From assembly GCF_011067135.1 (NCBI RefSeq), contig NZ_JAAMOW010000008.1, positions 62,001 to 126,000 of the forward strand: a DNA stretch of 64,000 nt, read 5' to 3'. The notes beneath the pieces are model-generated. The model saw only the letters and a program-made list of their open reading frames with translations, had not been told where the DNA came from and searched no databases. The DNA is from Solimonas terrae. Its GTDB lineage: Bacteria; Pseudomonadota; Gammaproteobacteria; Nevskiales; Nevskiaceae. The translations under genes were made by a program, and so were the position numbers. Position 1 is the first letter of the stretch; every line of letters starts with the position of its first letter. Of this stretch, positions 53,907 through 64,000 are shown piece after piece.

Positions 53907-56651
<2,745 letters not shown>

Positions 56652-56666
56652 AAGCGATTCATAAAG

Positions 56667-56688
56667 AAGGCGCTACAGCGCCTTTTTT
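56667..56688 (+). terminator. Rho-independent terminator after gyrA
   Basis: AAGGCGC-TACA-GCGCCTT with a 7-bp stem and T6 run. It isolates gyrA from the toxin-antitoxin pair. Confidence 0.9.
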
Positions 56689-56698
56689 ATGCACCGCC

Positions 56699-56727
56699 GT
56701 GACTAACATCATATGTTAGGTTATATT
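56699..56727 (+). promoter_or_regulatory. Promoter and operator-like palindrome of the toxin-antitoxin pair
   Basis: GTGACT (56699-56704), 17 bases, TATATT (56722-56727). CTAACAT-CAT-ATGTTAG (56703-56719) is a perfect 7+7 palindrome filling the spacer, a good site for autorepression by the ribbon-helix-helix antitoxin. The -10 ends seven bases before ATG 56735. Confidence 0.65.
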
Positions 56728-56734
56728 GCGCGCC

Positions 56735-56989
56735 ATGAATTTCAGCGTGCATTTCGACGACGAAACGATTGCGCGGCTCAATCGTGCGGTGGCACGCGTC
56801 GGCCTGACGCGCAATCGTGTCATTTCCCTGGCCGTGCAGGACTGGCTGGCGCGCAATGAGGAGAAGGACTGGCCGCAGGCGCTGAAGAACCATTTCAGCA
56901 ACCCCGCGCCGGAACTTGCCGAAGATACGCTCGATTTCCAGGCCTGGCGCGAAGCCTTGCCGGCCGAAGACGCGGGACCGCGCTGGTGA
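56735..56989 (+). CDS. Ribbon-helix-helix antitoxin (VapB/CopG type)
   Basis: Antitoxin that neutralises the following PIN toxin and probably represses the operon. 84 residues from ATG 56735. The N-terminal ribbon-helix-helix is MNFSVHFDDETIARLNRAVA then TRNRVISLAVQDWLARNEE. The remaining 45 residues would wrap the toxin (LDFQAWREALPAEDAGPRW). A palindrome upstream is the presumed operator. The gene lies between gyrA and serC, where pseudomonads have none, and its stop overlaps the toxin's GTG (GTGA). Confidence 0.83.
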   Translation: MNFSVHFDDETIARLNRAVARVGLTRNRVISLAVQDWLARNEEKDWPQALKNHFSNPAPELAEDTLDFQAWREALPAEDAGPRW

Positions 56990-57384
56990 AGTACCTGATC
57001 GACGCCAGCGTGCTCGCCGATGCCGTCAGGGGGCATCTCGCGATCGTGCTCAAGCTGCAGGCGCTGAAGCCGAGCGATGTTGCCGTCTCGGTGTTCAGTC
57101 AGGTCGAAGCCGAGATCGCGCTGCGACTCAAGCCGGCAGCGCAGGCCCGTTACGGCAAGTTGCTGAAGGAATTTCTCGGCGCCGTGCATCGCCTCGATTT
57201 CGGCGCAGCCGAGGCGCAGCAGGCCGTCGTGATCGGCAGCTATCTGCGCGCCGCTGGCGAGACGCTGGCGCCGCTGGACTTGTGGCTGGCGGCGACCGCG
57301 ACGGCGCGCCGCCTGACCCTGGTGACCGACCGCGGTTCGGCATTTGCCGCGGTCCCGAATCTCGATATCGAAACCTGGTCGTAG
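56986..57384 (+). CDS. PIN-domain toxin, VapC-like
   Basis: Predicted Mg-dependent endoribonuclease toxin, which in studied members cuts tRNA or rRNA. 132 residues from GTG 56986. Acidic residues of the PIN site: D6 (YLIDASVLADAV), E43 or E41 (SQVEAEIALRL), D98 (LAPLDLWLAATA) and D115 (LVTDRGSAF). The usual DTN...F around the third and fourth acids is altered to DRGSAF. Its start lies in the antitoxin stop. serC follows 41 bases later with its own AGGAG site. Confidence 0.83.
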   Translation: MKYLIDASVLADAVRGHLAIVLKLQALKPSDVAVSVFSQVEAEIALRLKPAAQARYGKLLKEFLGAVHRLDFGAAEAQQAVVIGSYLRAAGETLAPLDLWLAATATARRLTLVTDRGSAFAAVPNLDIETWS

Positions 57385-57425
57385 CGGTCCGCAACCCTGA
57401 CAACACAACACCACAGGAGCCCCCC

Positions 57426-58508
57426 ATGAAGCGCATCGTCAATTTCAGTGCCGGACCGGCCACTCTGCCGTTCGAAGTCCTGCAGCAGGTGCAGGCGGAG
57501 TTGCTGGACTGGCAGGGCTGCGGCATGTCGGTGATGGAGATGTCGCATCGCGACAAGGAGTTCATGAGCATTGCGCAGGCCGCGGAGGCCGATCTGCGCG
57601 AAGTCGCGGGCATTCAGGCCAACTACAAGGTGCTGTTCATGCAGGGCGGCGCGACCGGCCAGTTCTCGTTCATTCCGATGAACCTGCTGCGCGGCAAGCA
57701 GGGCATCGACTTCGTGCTGACCGGCGACTGGGGCAAGAAGGCGGCCAAGGAAGCGGCGCGCTATGCCAAGGTCAATGTTGCCGCGAGCAGCGAGACCGAC
57801 AAGTTCGCGAACGTGCCGGCGCGCGCGTCGTGGAAGCTCGATCCGGGCGCGGCGTACGTGCACATCACCTCGAACGAGACGATCCATGGCGTCGAGTTTG
57901 CGGCTGATCCCGATACGGGTGCGGTGCCGCTGGTCGCGGACATGTCGTCGAACATCCTGTCGCGGCCGTTCGACGTCAGCAAATACGGCCTGATCTACGC
58001 CGGCGCACAGAAGAACATCGGCCCGTCGGGTGTGACCATCGTCATCGTCCGCGACGATCTGATCGGCCAGGCGGCCGCCAACACGCCGGGCATCTTCGAC
58101 TACAAGCAGATGGCCGACAACGAGTCGATGCTGAACACACCGCCGTGCTTTGCCTGGTATGTCTCGGGTCTGGTCTTCAAGTGGATCAAGGACAACGGCG
58201 GGCTCAAGGGCGTCGGCGAACGCAACGCGGCCAAGGCGGCGCTGCTGTACGACTACATCGATTCGCAGGACTTCTACCGCAACCCGGTGGCCAAGGCCGA
58301 TCGCTCGCGCATGAACGTGCCGTTCACGCTGGCCAACCCGGAACTCGATGCCGAGTTCCTCAAGGGTGCGAAGGCCGCCGAGCTGTCCGGTCTCAAGGGC
58401 CATCGCTCGGTCGGCGGCATGCGCGCGTCGCTGTACAACGCGATGACACTCGAAGGCGTGCGGCAGCTCGTCGATTACATGAAGGAATTTGCCCGCATCC
58501 GCGCCTGA
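57426..58508 (+). CDS. serC: Phosphoserine/phosphohydroxythreonine aminotransferase
   Basis: PLP-dependent transaminase making phosphoserine from 3-phosphohydroxypyruvate, also used in PLP synthesis. 360 residues from ATG 57426 with AGGAG upstream. NFSAGPATLPFEVLQQ opens the family pattern; EMSHRDKEF and FMQGGATGQFSFIPMNLL follow. The PLP Lys is in YAGAQKNIGPSG and the phosphate-binding region is HRSVGGMRASLYNAM. It starts the serine-aromatic block after gyrA. A REP-like hairpin separates it from serA. Confidence 0.96.
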   Translation: MKRIVNFSAGPATLPFEVLQQVQAELLDWQGCGMSVMEMSHRDKEFMSIAQAAEADLREVAGIQANYKVLFMQGGATGQFSFIPMNLLRGKQGIDFVLTGDWGKKAAKEAARYAKVNVAASSETDKFANVPARASWKLDPGAAYVHITSNETIHGVEFAADPDTGAVPLVADMSSNILSRPFDVSKYGLIYAGAQKNIGPSGVTIVIVRDDLIGQAAANTPGIFDYKQMADNESMLNTPPCFAWYVSGLVFKWIKDNGGLKGVGERNAAKAALLYDYIDSQDFYRNPVAKADRSRMNVPFTLANPELDAEFLKGAKAAELSGLKGHRSVGGMRASLYNAMTLEGVRQLVDYMKEFARIRA

Positions 58509-58520
58509 CGGACGGGCTGG

Positions 58521-58573
58521 TCGCGGCTTGCGCCGCTCCTGCGATGCATTTGCAGGAGTGGCGCAAGCCGCGA
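58521..58573 (+). repeat. REP-like hairpin between serC and the serA-like gene
   Basis: Left arm 58521-58542 (TCGCGGCTTGCGCCGCTCCT...) and right arm 58552-58573 (...AGTGGCGCAAGCCGCGA) form a 22-bp stem with one G:U and a 9-base loop. A related half element lies at 28763-28783. This type of extragenic palindrome is typical of Pseudomonas/Xanthomonas genomes. Confidence 0.7.
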
Positions 58574-58604
58574 AAGACGCATACCTCATTACCGGAAGAT
58601 CACC

Positions 58605-59780
58605 ATGTTCAAAGTCCAGACCCTCAACAACATCTCCGTGCTGGGCCTCGAGCGCCTGCCGCGTGACCGCTTCGAAGTCGCCTCGGAGATCGCCAATCCG
58701 GATGCCATCCTCGTGCGCTCGGCCGACATGCACAAGCTCGATATCCCGGCGTCCGTGAAGGCGATCGGTCGTGCCGGAGCCGGCACCAACAACATTCCGA
58801 TCGCCGCCATGAGCAAGCGCGGCGTGCCGGTGTTCAATGCGCCGGGCGCCAACGCCAATGCCGTCAAGGAGCTGGTGCTGGCCTCGCTGCTGCTGGCCGC
58901 GCGCAATATCCCGGCGTCGCTCGATTTCGTGAAGAAGCTCGATGGCGACGACAAGGCGATGCACGAAGCGGTCGAAGCCGGCAAGAAGAAGTTCGTCGGG
59001 TTCGAACTGCCGGGTCGCACGCTTGGCGTGATCGGTCTCGGCGCGATCGGCGTCAAGGTTGCCAATGCCGCGCTGGAACTCGGCATGACGGTCTGGGGCT
59101 ACGATCCGGCGATGACCGTGCAGAATGCCTGGCAGCTGAACTCGGGCGTGCGGCAGGCCTTGTCGGTGGATGATCTGGTGTCGAAGTCGCAGTTCATCTC
59201 GGTGCACGTGCCGCTGCTCGACGCGACGCGCGGCCTGATCAATGCGGATCGCCTCAAGCTGATGAAGAAGCAGGGCGTGATCCTGAACTTCGCGCGTGAC
59301 GCCATCGTCGACGAAAAGGCAGTCATCGAAGCGCTCGACGAAGGCCGCCTGCATGCCTATGCCTGCGACTTCCCGTCGAACGCGCTGAAGGGGCACCCGC
59401 GCGTGATCGCGACGCCGCACCTCGGTGCCTCGACCGGTGAGGCCGAGGACAATTGCGCGGTCATGGTGGCCGACCAGATCCGCGAGTTCCTCGAACTCGG
59501 CACGATCCGCAATTCGGTGAACTTCCCGGAAGCGCAGATGCCGCTGCTGCCGGGTACCACGCGCCTGTGCATCGTCAACGAGAATGTGCCGAACATGGTC
59601 GGCCAGATCTCCACGGCGCTGGCCAAGCGCGGCCTCAACATCGCCGATCTGCTCAACAAGTCGCGCGGTGGGCTGGCGTACACGATCGTCGATGTCGACA
59701 GCGGTGAAACCGACGCCGCCGCCAAGGAAATCGCGGCAATCCCGGGTGTGCTGGCGATTCGGGTGATCGCCGCACGCTAG
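58605..59780 (+). CDS. serA: 3-phosphoglycerate dehydrogenase family protein with ACT domain
   Basis: Probable first enzyme of serine synthesis. 391 residues. The NAD site is TLGVIGLGAIGVKVANAALE. The catalytic Arg is in LNFARDAIVDEKAV and the His in TPHLGASTGEAEDN. Where E. coli SerA has DVFPTEP with the catalytic Glu, this protein reads CDFPSNALKGHP. The same form occurs in a separate subclass of these dehydrogenases, so activity is not excluded. A C-terminal ACT domain (NMVGQISTALAKRGLNIADL) suggests feedback control by serine. A GGAAG site precedes ATG 58605. Pseudomonas has no serA between serC and pheA, so the gene is an insertion in an otherwise conserved order. Confidence 0.87.
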   Translation: MFKVQTLNNISVLGLERLPRDRFEVASEIANPDAILVRSADMHKLDIPASVKAIGRAGAGTNNIPIAAMSKRGVPVFNAPGANANAVKELVLASLLLAARNIPASLDFVKKLDGDDKAMHEAVEAGKKKFVGFELPGRTLGVIGLGAIGVKVANAALELGMTVWGYDPAMTVQNAWQLNSGVRQALSVDDLVSKSQFISVHVPLLDATRGLINADRLKLMKKQGVILNFARDAIVDEKAVIEALDEGRLHAYACDFPSNALKGHPRVIATPHLGASTGEAEDNCAVMVADQIREFLELGTIRNSVNFPEAQMPLLPGTTRLCIVNENVPNMVGQISTALAKRGLNIADLLNKSRGGLAYTIVDVDSGETDAAAKEIAAIPGVLAIRVIAAR

Positions 59781-59827
59781 CGATCCGCTCGGCCGGCTGC
59801 CGCCGGCTCGATGCGACAACGGCACGG

Positions 59828-59866
59828 GGCCGCGGATCATCGTAAAATCCGCGGCCTTTTGTCTTT
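59828..59866 (+). terminator. Rho-independent terminator between serA and pheA
   Basis: GGCCGCGGAT / ATCCGCGGCC with a 9-base loop and TTTTGTCTTT behind it. It splits the serC-serA unit from the pheA operon; the TAAAAT inside the loop could alternatively be a -10 for pheA. Confidence 0.8.
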
Positions 59867-59888
59867 ATGTGAGCAGCGAGAGCCCGCC

Positions 59889-60992
59889 ATGGTGCCGCAA
59901 ACCCTGCCCGAAGCGCGCCTGCAGATCGACGCGCTCGATGAACAGATCCAGAAGCTGATTTCGCAGCGCGCGCGCGTCGCGCAGGCGGTCGCGAACATCA
60001 AGCAGCAGATGGGCGATACCGGCAATCACTACCGGCCGTCCCGCGAGGCCGAGGTGCTGCGCCGCGCGATCGAGCGCAATCACGGCCCGGACGGTGGTCC
60101 GCTCACCGACGAGACGATCGCGCGTCTGATGCGCGAAATCATGTCGGTCTGCCTGTCGCTGGAATCGCCGTTGACGATTGCCTATCTCGGGCCGGAAGGC
60201 ACCTATACCCAGGCGGCGGTCCAGAAGCATTTCGGCGACAGCGTGACCGCGCGACCGGCGCGCGCGATCGACGAAATTTTCCGCGACGTCGAGACCGGCG
60301 CCGCCGACTACGGCGTCGTGCCGGTCGCCAATTCGATCGGCGGCCTGGTCAGCCACACACTGGACGAGCTGGTGCACACCAAGCTGCGCATCTGCGGCGA
60401 AGTGACCCTGCCGGTGCATCATCACCTGCTGTCGATGCAGGGCGACTTTGACGGGCTGACGAAGATCTATTCGCACGCGCAGTCGTTCGCGCAATGCCGG
60501 AAATGGCTCGATGCGCGCCTGCCGAAAGTCGAGCTCGAGGTCGTTTCCAGCAATGGCGAGGCGGCGCGACGCGCGGCGGCCGAAGGCAAGGGCACGGCGG
60601 CGATCGCGTCCTTGCAGGCCGGGCGCATCAATGCCCTGAACATCCTGGCCTCGAACATCGAGGATGACCCGAGCAACACGACGCGCTTTCTCGTGCTCGG
60701 CAAGCAGGAGCCGGAGATTTCCGGCAACGACATCACCTCGGTGGTGATGACGGCGCATCGCAACCAGCCCGGTGCGTTGTTCAAACTGCTGCAGCCGTTC
60801 GCCGAGAACGGTCTGGACCTGACCCGGCTCGAATCGCGGCAGGTTCGCGACTCGGTCGTCACCGACTACTACTTCTTTGTCGATTTTGCCGGTCACGCCG
60901 CCGATCCCAAGGTTCGTGCGGTACTGGAAACCATCCGTTCCGACGCCGCATTCTTCAAGATTCTCGGCTCGTATCCGCGCGCCGTGATGTAA
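59889..60992 (+). CDS. pheA: Bifunctional chorismate mutase/prephenate dehydratase (P-protein)
   Basis: Converts chorismate via prephenate to phenylpyruvate for phenylalanine. 367 residues from ATG 59889. Chorismate mutase domain (1-90): ALDEQIQKLISQRARVAQAV and REAEVLRRAIERNHG. Prephenate dehydratase domain: AYLGPEGTYTQAAVQKHFG, VPVANSIGGLVSHT and the catalytic SNTTRFLVLG. C-terminal ACT domain: NQPGALFKLLQPFAENG, with LTRLESRQ in place of the common ESRP, which contacts phenylalanine; inhibition may thus be altered. It is followed by hisC after 17 bases. Confidence 0.95.
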   Translation: MVPQTLPEARLQIDALDEQIQKLISQRARVAQAVANIKQQMGDTGNHYRPSREAEVLRRAIERNHGPDGGPLTDETIARLMREIMSVCLSLESPLTIAYLGPEGTYTQAAVQKHFGDSVTARPARAIDEIFRDVETGAADYGVVPVANSIGGLVSHTLDELVHTKLRICGEVTLPVHHHLLSMQGDFDGLTKIYSHAQSFAQCRKWLDARLPKVELEVVSSNGEAARRAAAEGKGTAAIASLQAGRINALNILASNIEDDPSNTTRFLVLGKQEPEISGNDITSVVMTAHRNQPGALFKLLQPFAENGLDLTRLESRQVRDSVVTDYYFFVDFAGHAADPKVRAVLETIRSDAAFFKILGSYPRAVM

Positions 60993-61009
60993 GCCCGCCG
61001 TTCAAGAAC

Positions 61010-62146
61010 ATGACCGATCAAACCCTGAAAAACGCCGCTAGCGGCGTACTGAGCCTGGAAGCGTATTCACCGGGCATGCCGATCGACGAGCTGCAGCGCC
61101 GGCTCGGCGTGTCGAACGCGATCAAGCTCGCCTCCAACGAAAATCCGCTCGGCGCCAGCGATAAGGTCAAGGCGGCGCTGGCGGCGGCGGTCGCGCGCGA
61201 GAACCTGGCGCTGTATCCGGACGGCAGCGGCCATCGCCTGAAGCAAAAGATTGCCGCGATGCACGACATCGCACTCGATCGCATCACGCTCGGCAACGGC
61301 TCGAACGACATCATCGAACTGCTGGGGCGCGTATTTCTCGGCCCCAGGCGGGCGGCGCTGTATTCGGCGCACGCGTTTGCGGTGTACTCGATCATCACGC
61401 AGGCGCAGGATGCGCGCGCCGTCGTCGTGCCGGCGCGGCCGGCAACCGACGCGCAGCCCTACGGTCACGATCTGCCGGCGTTCTCGAAGGCGCTGGCCGC
61501 GAATCCGGACGTCGCGCTGGTGTTCATCGCCAATCCGAACAATCCGACCGGCACGGTGCTGGAGCCGCGCGAGATCGAGGCCTTCCTGACGGCGACGCCG
61601 AGTTCGGTGATCGTCGCGCTGGACGAGGCCTATTTCGAGTATCTGGATGCGGCACTGCGACCGGCCATGCGCGCCTGGCTCGATCGTTTTCCGAACCTCA
61701 TCGTGTTCCGCACCTTCTCCAAGGCCTACGGTCTGGCAGGCCTGCGGGTCGGCTACTCGCTGTCGAGCGCCGCGCTGGCCGACGTGCTCAATCGCGTTCG
61801 TCAGCCGTTCAACAACAACAGCCTCGCGCTGCTGGCGGCGGAAGTCGCGCTCGATGATCAGGACTACGTGCAGGCCTCGGTCGAACTCAACGCTCGCGAA
61901 CGTGCGCGGCTGGCTGCGGCGCTGCAGGCGAAAGGACTGACCGTGCTGCCATCGCAGGCGAACTTCCTGACGGTCGGTTTCGGTCGCGATGCCAAACCGA
62001 TTCATCAAGGGTTGCTGGAGCAGGGCGTGATCGTGCGGCCGCTGGCGTCCTACGAGCTGCCGCAGTTCCTGCGCGTCACGGTCGGCACCCAGGCCGAGAA
62101 CGATCGCTTCCTCGAAGCCTTGACCGTGGTGCTGAAAGCATCGTGA
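61010..62146 (+). CDS. hisC: Histidinol-phosphate/aromatic aminotransferase
   Basis: PLP-dependent aminotransferase of the HisC family; in this context likely also acts on aromatic keto acids. 378 residues. IKLASNENPLGASDKVKAAL, FIANPNNPTGT, the PLP Lys in FRTFSKAYGLAGLRVGYSL and the NFLTVGFGR region near the C-terminus are typical. The pheA-hisC-tyrA-aroA order is as in Pseudomonas (hisC2). Its stop overlaps the tyrA GTG (GTGA). Confidence 0.93.
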   Translation: MTDQTLKNAASGVLSLEAYSPGMPIDELQRRLGVSNAIKLASNENPLGASDKVKAALAAAVARENLALYPDGSGHRLKQKIAAMHDIALDRITLGNGSNDIIELLGRVFLGPRRAALYSAHAFAVYSIITQAQDARAVVVPARPATDAQPYGHDLPAFSKALAANPDVALVFIANPNNPTGTVLEPREIEAFLTATPSSVIVALDEAYFEYLDAALRPAMRAWLDRFPNLIVFRTFSKAYGLAGLRVGYSLSSAALADVLNRVRQPFNNNSLALLAAEVALDDQDYVQASVELNARERARLAAALQAKGLTVLPSQANFLTVGFGRDAKPIHQGLLEQGVIVRPLASYELPQFLRVTVGTQAENDRFLEALTVVLKAS

Positions 62147-63012
62147 GGGTGCGCCGCCTCGCGATCGTCGGCCTCGGCCTGATCGGCGGCTCGTTCGCGC
62201 GTGCGCTGCGCGCGGCCGGCGAGGTGCAGCACGTTGCCGGCTTCGATCCGGACCCGGCGCAAGGCGAGCTGGCCCTGCGTCTGGGAGTCGTCGATCAGGT
62301 TTTCGACCGCGCCGAAGCTGCGGTTCGGGATGCCGATGTCGTGCTGCTGGCGGTGCCGGTTCTGCATACCGCCGAGGCCTTGCGCAGCTGTGTCGGCGGG
62401 CTCAAGGACGGCGCGATCGTCAGCGATGTCGGCAGCACCAAGCAGTCGGTGCTGCGCGACGTGTCGAGCATCTGCGGCGGTCTGCCCTCGTGGTTCGTGG
62501 CGGCCCATCCGATCGCGGGGACCGAGAAGAGCGGCGTTGCCAACAGCTTTGCCGAGCTGTTCCGCAGGCATCGCGTCATCGTCACGCCGCATGCCGGGCA
62601 AGATCCTGCCGCGCGCGCCCTGGTAACGACGCTCTGGCAGGCGGTCGGTGCGCGGGTCGTCGAGATGGACGCCGCCGAGCACGATGCGATCTTCGCCGCG
62701 ACCTCGCACCTGCCGCATGTGCTGGCCTACAGCTTTGTCGACATGCTCGACCGGCTCGAACACAGTACCGACATCTTTCCGAATGCCGGCGGCGGCTTTC
62801 GCGATTTCACGCGTATCGCCTCGAGTTCACCGCAGATGTGGCACGACATCGTGCGCGCCAATGCCGACGCGGTCGGCAGCCTGCTGGACCGTCAGATCGA
62901 CGAATTGCAGCAGATTCGTCAGATGATGCGTGAATCGCGCTGGGACGAGATGAAAGCCCTCTTCGAGCGCGCCCGCACTGCACGCGAACGCTATCTGACG
63001 CAAATCGAATGA
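62143..63012 (+). CDS. tyrA: Prephenate/arogenate dehydrogenase
   Basis: NAD(P)-dependent oxidative decarboxylation of prephenate or arogenate on the way to tyrosine. 289 residues from GTG 62143. Rossmann site RLAIVGLGLIGGSFARALRA; substrate-binding VAAHPIAGTEKSGVANSFAE; SHLPHVLAYSFVDML and NAGGGFRDFTRIASSSPQMW, all family hallmarks. No ACT domain. In Pseudomonas this is the N-terminal part of a TyrA-AroA fusion; here it is separate and its stop overlaps the aroA ATG. Confidence 0.94.
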   Translation: MRVRRLAIVGLGLIGGSFARALRAAGEVQHVAGFDPDPAQGELALRLGVVDQVFDRAEAAVRDADVVLLAVPVLHTAEALRSCVGGLKDGAIVSDVGSTKQSVLRDVSSICGGLPSWFVAAHPIAGTEKSGVANSFAELFRRHRVIVTPHAGQDPAARALVTTLWQAVGARVVEMDAAEHDAIFAATSHLPHVLAYSFVDMLDRLEHSTDIFPNAGGGFRDFTRIASSSPQMWHDIVRANADAVGSLLDRQIDELQQIRQMMRESRWDEMKALFERARTARERYLTQIE

Positions 63013-64000
63013 CCATGAGCGCGATGCCGCCGTTCCTCGATCTGGCGCCGATTCGTGCGGCGCGTGGCGAGCTGCGCCTGCCAGGCTCGAAGAGCGTGTC
63101 GATTCGCGCATTGATGCTCGCGGCGCTGGCCGACGGCGAGACGCAATTGAGCGGCCTGCTCGATTCCGATGACACGCGCGTCATGCGCGAGGCGCTGAAG
63201 GCTTGCGGCGTGGTCATCGAGGAGCAGGGTGCTGGTGCCTGGCGCGTTCGGGGCGGGCTGCAGTTTCCGAAGCGCGAGGCCGAGCTCTTCGTCGGCAATT
63301 CCGGGTTGTCGATCCGCACCCTGGTGGCGGTGCTCGCGTTCATGGGCGGCCACTACCGGCTGTCCGGCGTGCCGCGCATGCATCAGCGACCGATCGGCGA
63401 TCTGGTCGACGCGTTGCGGCCGCTCGGTGCGCAGATTCACTATCTGCAGCAGGACGGCTACCCGCCGCTGGCGATCGAACCCGCACAAGGGCGCGCCGAC
63501 GCGCCCGTGCGCGTGCGCGGCGATGCGTCGAGCCAGTTTCTGACCGGCATCCTGCAGTCCGCGCCGCTGCTGGCGCGCGAGCGCCATCTGGTCATCGAGG
63601 TCGATGGCGAGCTGATCTCCAAACCGTACATCGATCTGAGCGTCGCGCTGATGCAGCGCTTCGGCGTCACCGTGCAGCGCGATGTCGGCGCGTCCGGGGC
63701 GCCGCGCTTCACGGTGCCGGCCGGTGCGCGTTATCGCGCGCCCGGCGCGTTCGCGGTCGAGGGCGATGCGTCGTCGGCCTCGTATTTCCTGGCGCTCGGC
63801 GCGCTGGCCGGTGGTCCGGTGCGCGTGTTCGGCATGGGCCGCAGCAGCCTGCAGGGCGATGTGCGCTTCGCCGAGGTGATGGCGGCGATGGGTGCGCAGC
63901 TGGAGCAGGGCGACGACTGGACCGAGGTCCGTTCGCCCGGGCTGGCGAACGGCTTCCGGCCGAAGGCGATCGACGCCGACTTCAATCACATTCCCGATGC
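63009..64000 (+). CDS. aroA: 3-phosphoshikimate 1-carboxyvinyltransferase (EPSP synthase), 3' end outside window
   Basis: Transfers the enolpyruvyl group of PEP to shikimate-3-phosphate; glyphosate target. About 330 residues are present, cut by the window end at HIPDA. The PEP/S3P site GSKSVSIRALMLAALADG (class I has GSKxxSNR) is followed by LFVGNSGLSIRTLVAVL, where class I enzymes read GNAGTAMRPL; LSGVPRMHQRPIGDLVDALR and LISKPYIDLSVALM are clear. ATG 63009 overlaps the tyrA stop (ATGA); ATG 63015 is an alternative. cmk and rpsA are expected downstream. Confidence 0.93.
   Translation, partial: MTMSAMPPFLDLAPIRAARGELRLPGSKSVSIRALMLAALADGETQLSGLLDSDDTRVMREALKACGVVIEEQGAGAWRVRGGLQFPKREAELFVGNSGLSIRTLVAVLAFMGGHYRLSGVPRMHQRPIGDLVDALRPLGAQIHYLQQDGYPPLAIEPAQGRADAPVRVRGDASSQFLTGILQSAPLLARERHLVIEVDGELISKPYIDLSVALMQRFGVTVQRDVGASGAPRFTVPAGARYRAPGAFAVEGDASSASYFLALGALAGGPVRVFGMGRSSLQGDVRFAEVMAAMGAQLEQGDDWTEVRSPGLANGFRPKAIDADFNHIPD

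Overview
The window is a GC-rich, densely packed bacterial chromosome segment. Gene content and gene order are those of a gammaproteobacterium. Three blocks match the order known from Pseudomonas: carB-greA-rlmE-ftsH-folP-glmM-tpiA-secG-tRNA-rimP-nusA-infB-rbfA-truB-rpsO-pnp, smc-zipA-ligA, and mtnA next to mtaD-ubiG-mupP-yciK followed by gyrA-serC-pheA-hisC-tyrA-aroA. A PhaR-type polyhydroxyalkanoate regulator, an extended LigA and unfused tyrA and aroA argue against Pseudomonas itself and suggest a lineage near Xanthomonadales/Nevskiales. That placement is inference. Both window edges cut genes (carB at the left, aroA at the right).

Layout. 1-18.7 kb: housekeeping genes, all on the plus strand, for carbamoyl phosphate, transcript cleavage, rRNA methylation, membrane proteolysis, folate, cell-wall sugar, glycolysis and secretion. 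Then come tRNA-Leu(GAG), initiator tRNA-fMet and the translation operon rimP to pnp, closed by a strong terminator. 18.7-23.0 kb: the accessory part. A 267-bp highly palindromic element flanked by TA ends exactly at the phaR stop codon. Beyond phaR lies a complete 2.34-kb IS1-type transposon with 8-bp target duplications. It carries its transposase plus two passengers: a small basic protein and a P63C-domain protein. It is inserted in the 3' end of gluQ and has replaced the last residues of that protein. 23.2-28.7 kb: a CbbY-like phosphatase and a three-gene set (AGPS-like flavoprotein, GlpD-like dehydrogenase, FGGY kinase) that may link glycerol-3-phosphate, DHAP and ether lipid chemistry.

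28.8-36.0 kb: queF, then smc-zipA-ligA (chromosome condensation, division, ligation). 36.2-41.3 kb: envelope genes. These are two tandem outer-membrane barrel paralogues, a DUF4056-like lipoprotein overlapping an Omp85-type barrel, then bolA, yciI and yciB. 41.4-47.5 kb: yciO, an M50 protease, trpS, a GNAT acetyltransferase, scpA, scpB and rluB, mostly joined by 4-base ATGA or GTGA overlaps. 47.5-52.6 kb: the minus-strand operon mtaD-ubiG-mupP-(degenerate GGDEF/EAL)-yciK, divergent from mtnA, which shares the methylthioadenosine salvage theme. 53.9-64 kb: gyrA, a vapBC-like toxin-antitoxin pair, serC, a serA-like gene, pheA, hisC, tyrA and aroA (serine and aromatic amino acids).

The strongest candidates for something undescribed are the P63C-carrying IS1-type transposon with its back-to-back promoters sharing one operator-like palindrome, and the three-stem palindromic element beside phaR. 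A third point is several genes with a -10 hexamer only 6-7 bases before the ATG and no Shine-Dalgarno, which suggests leaderless mRNAs.
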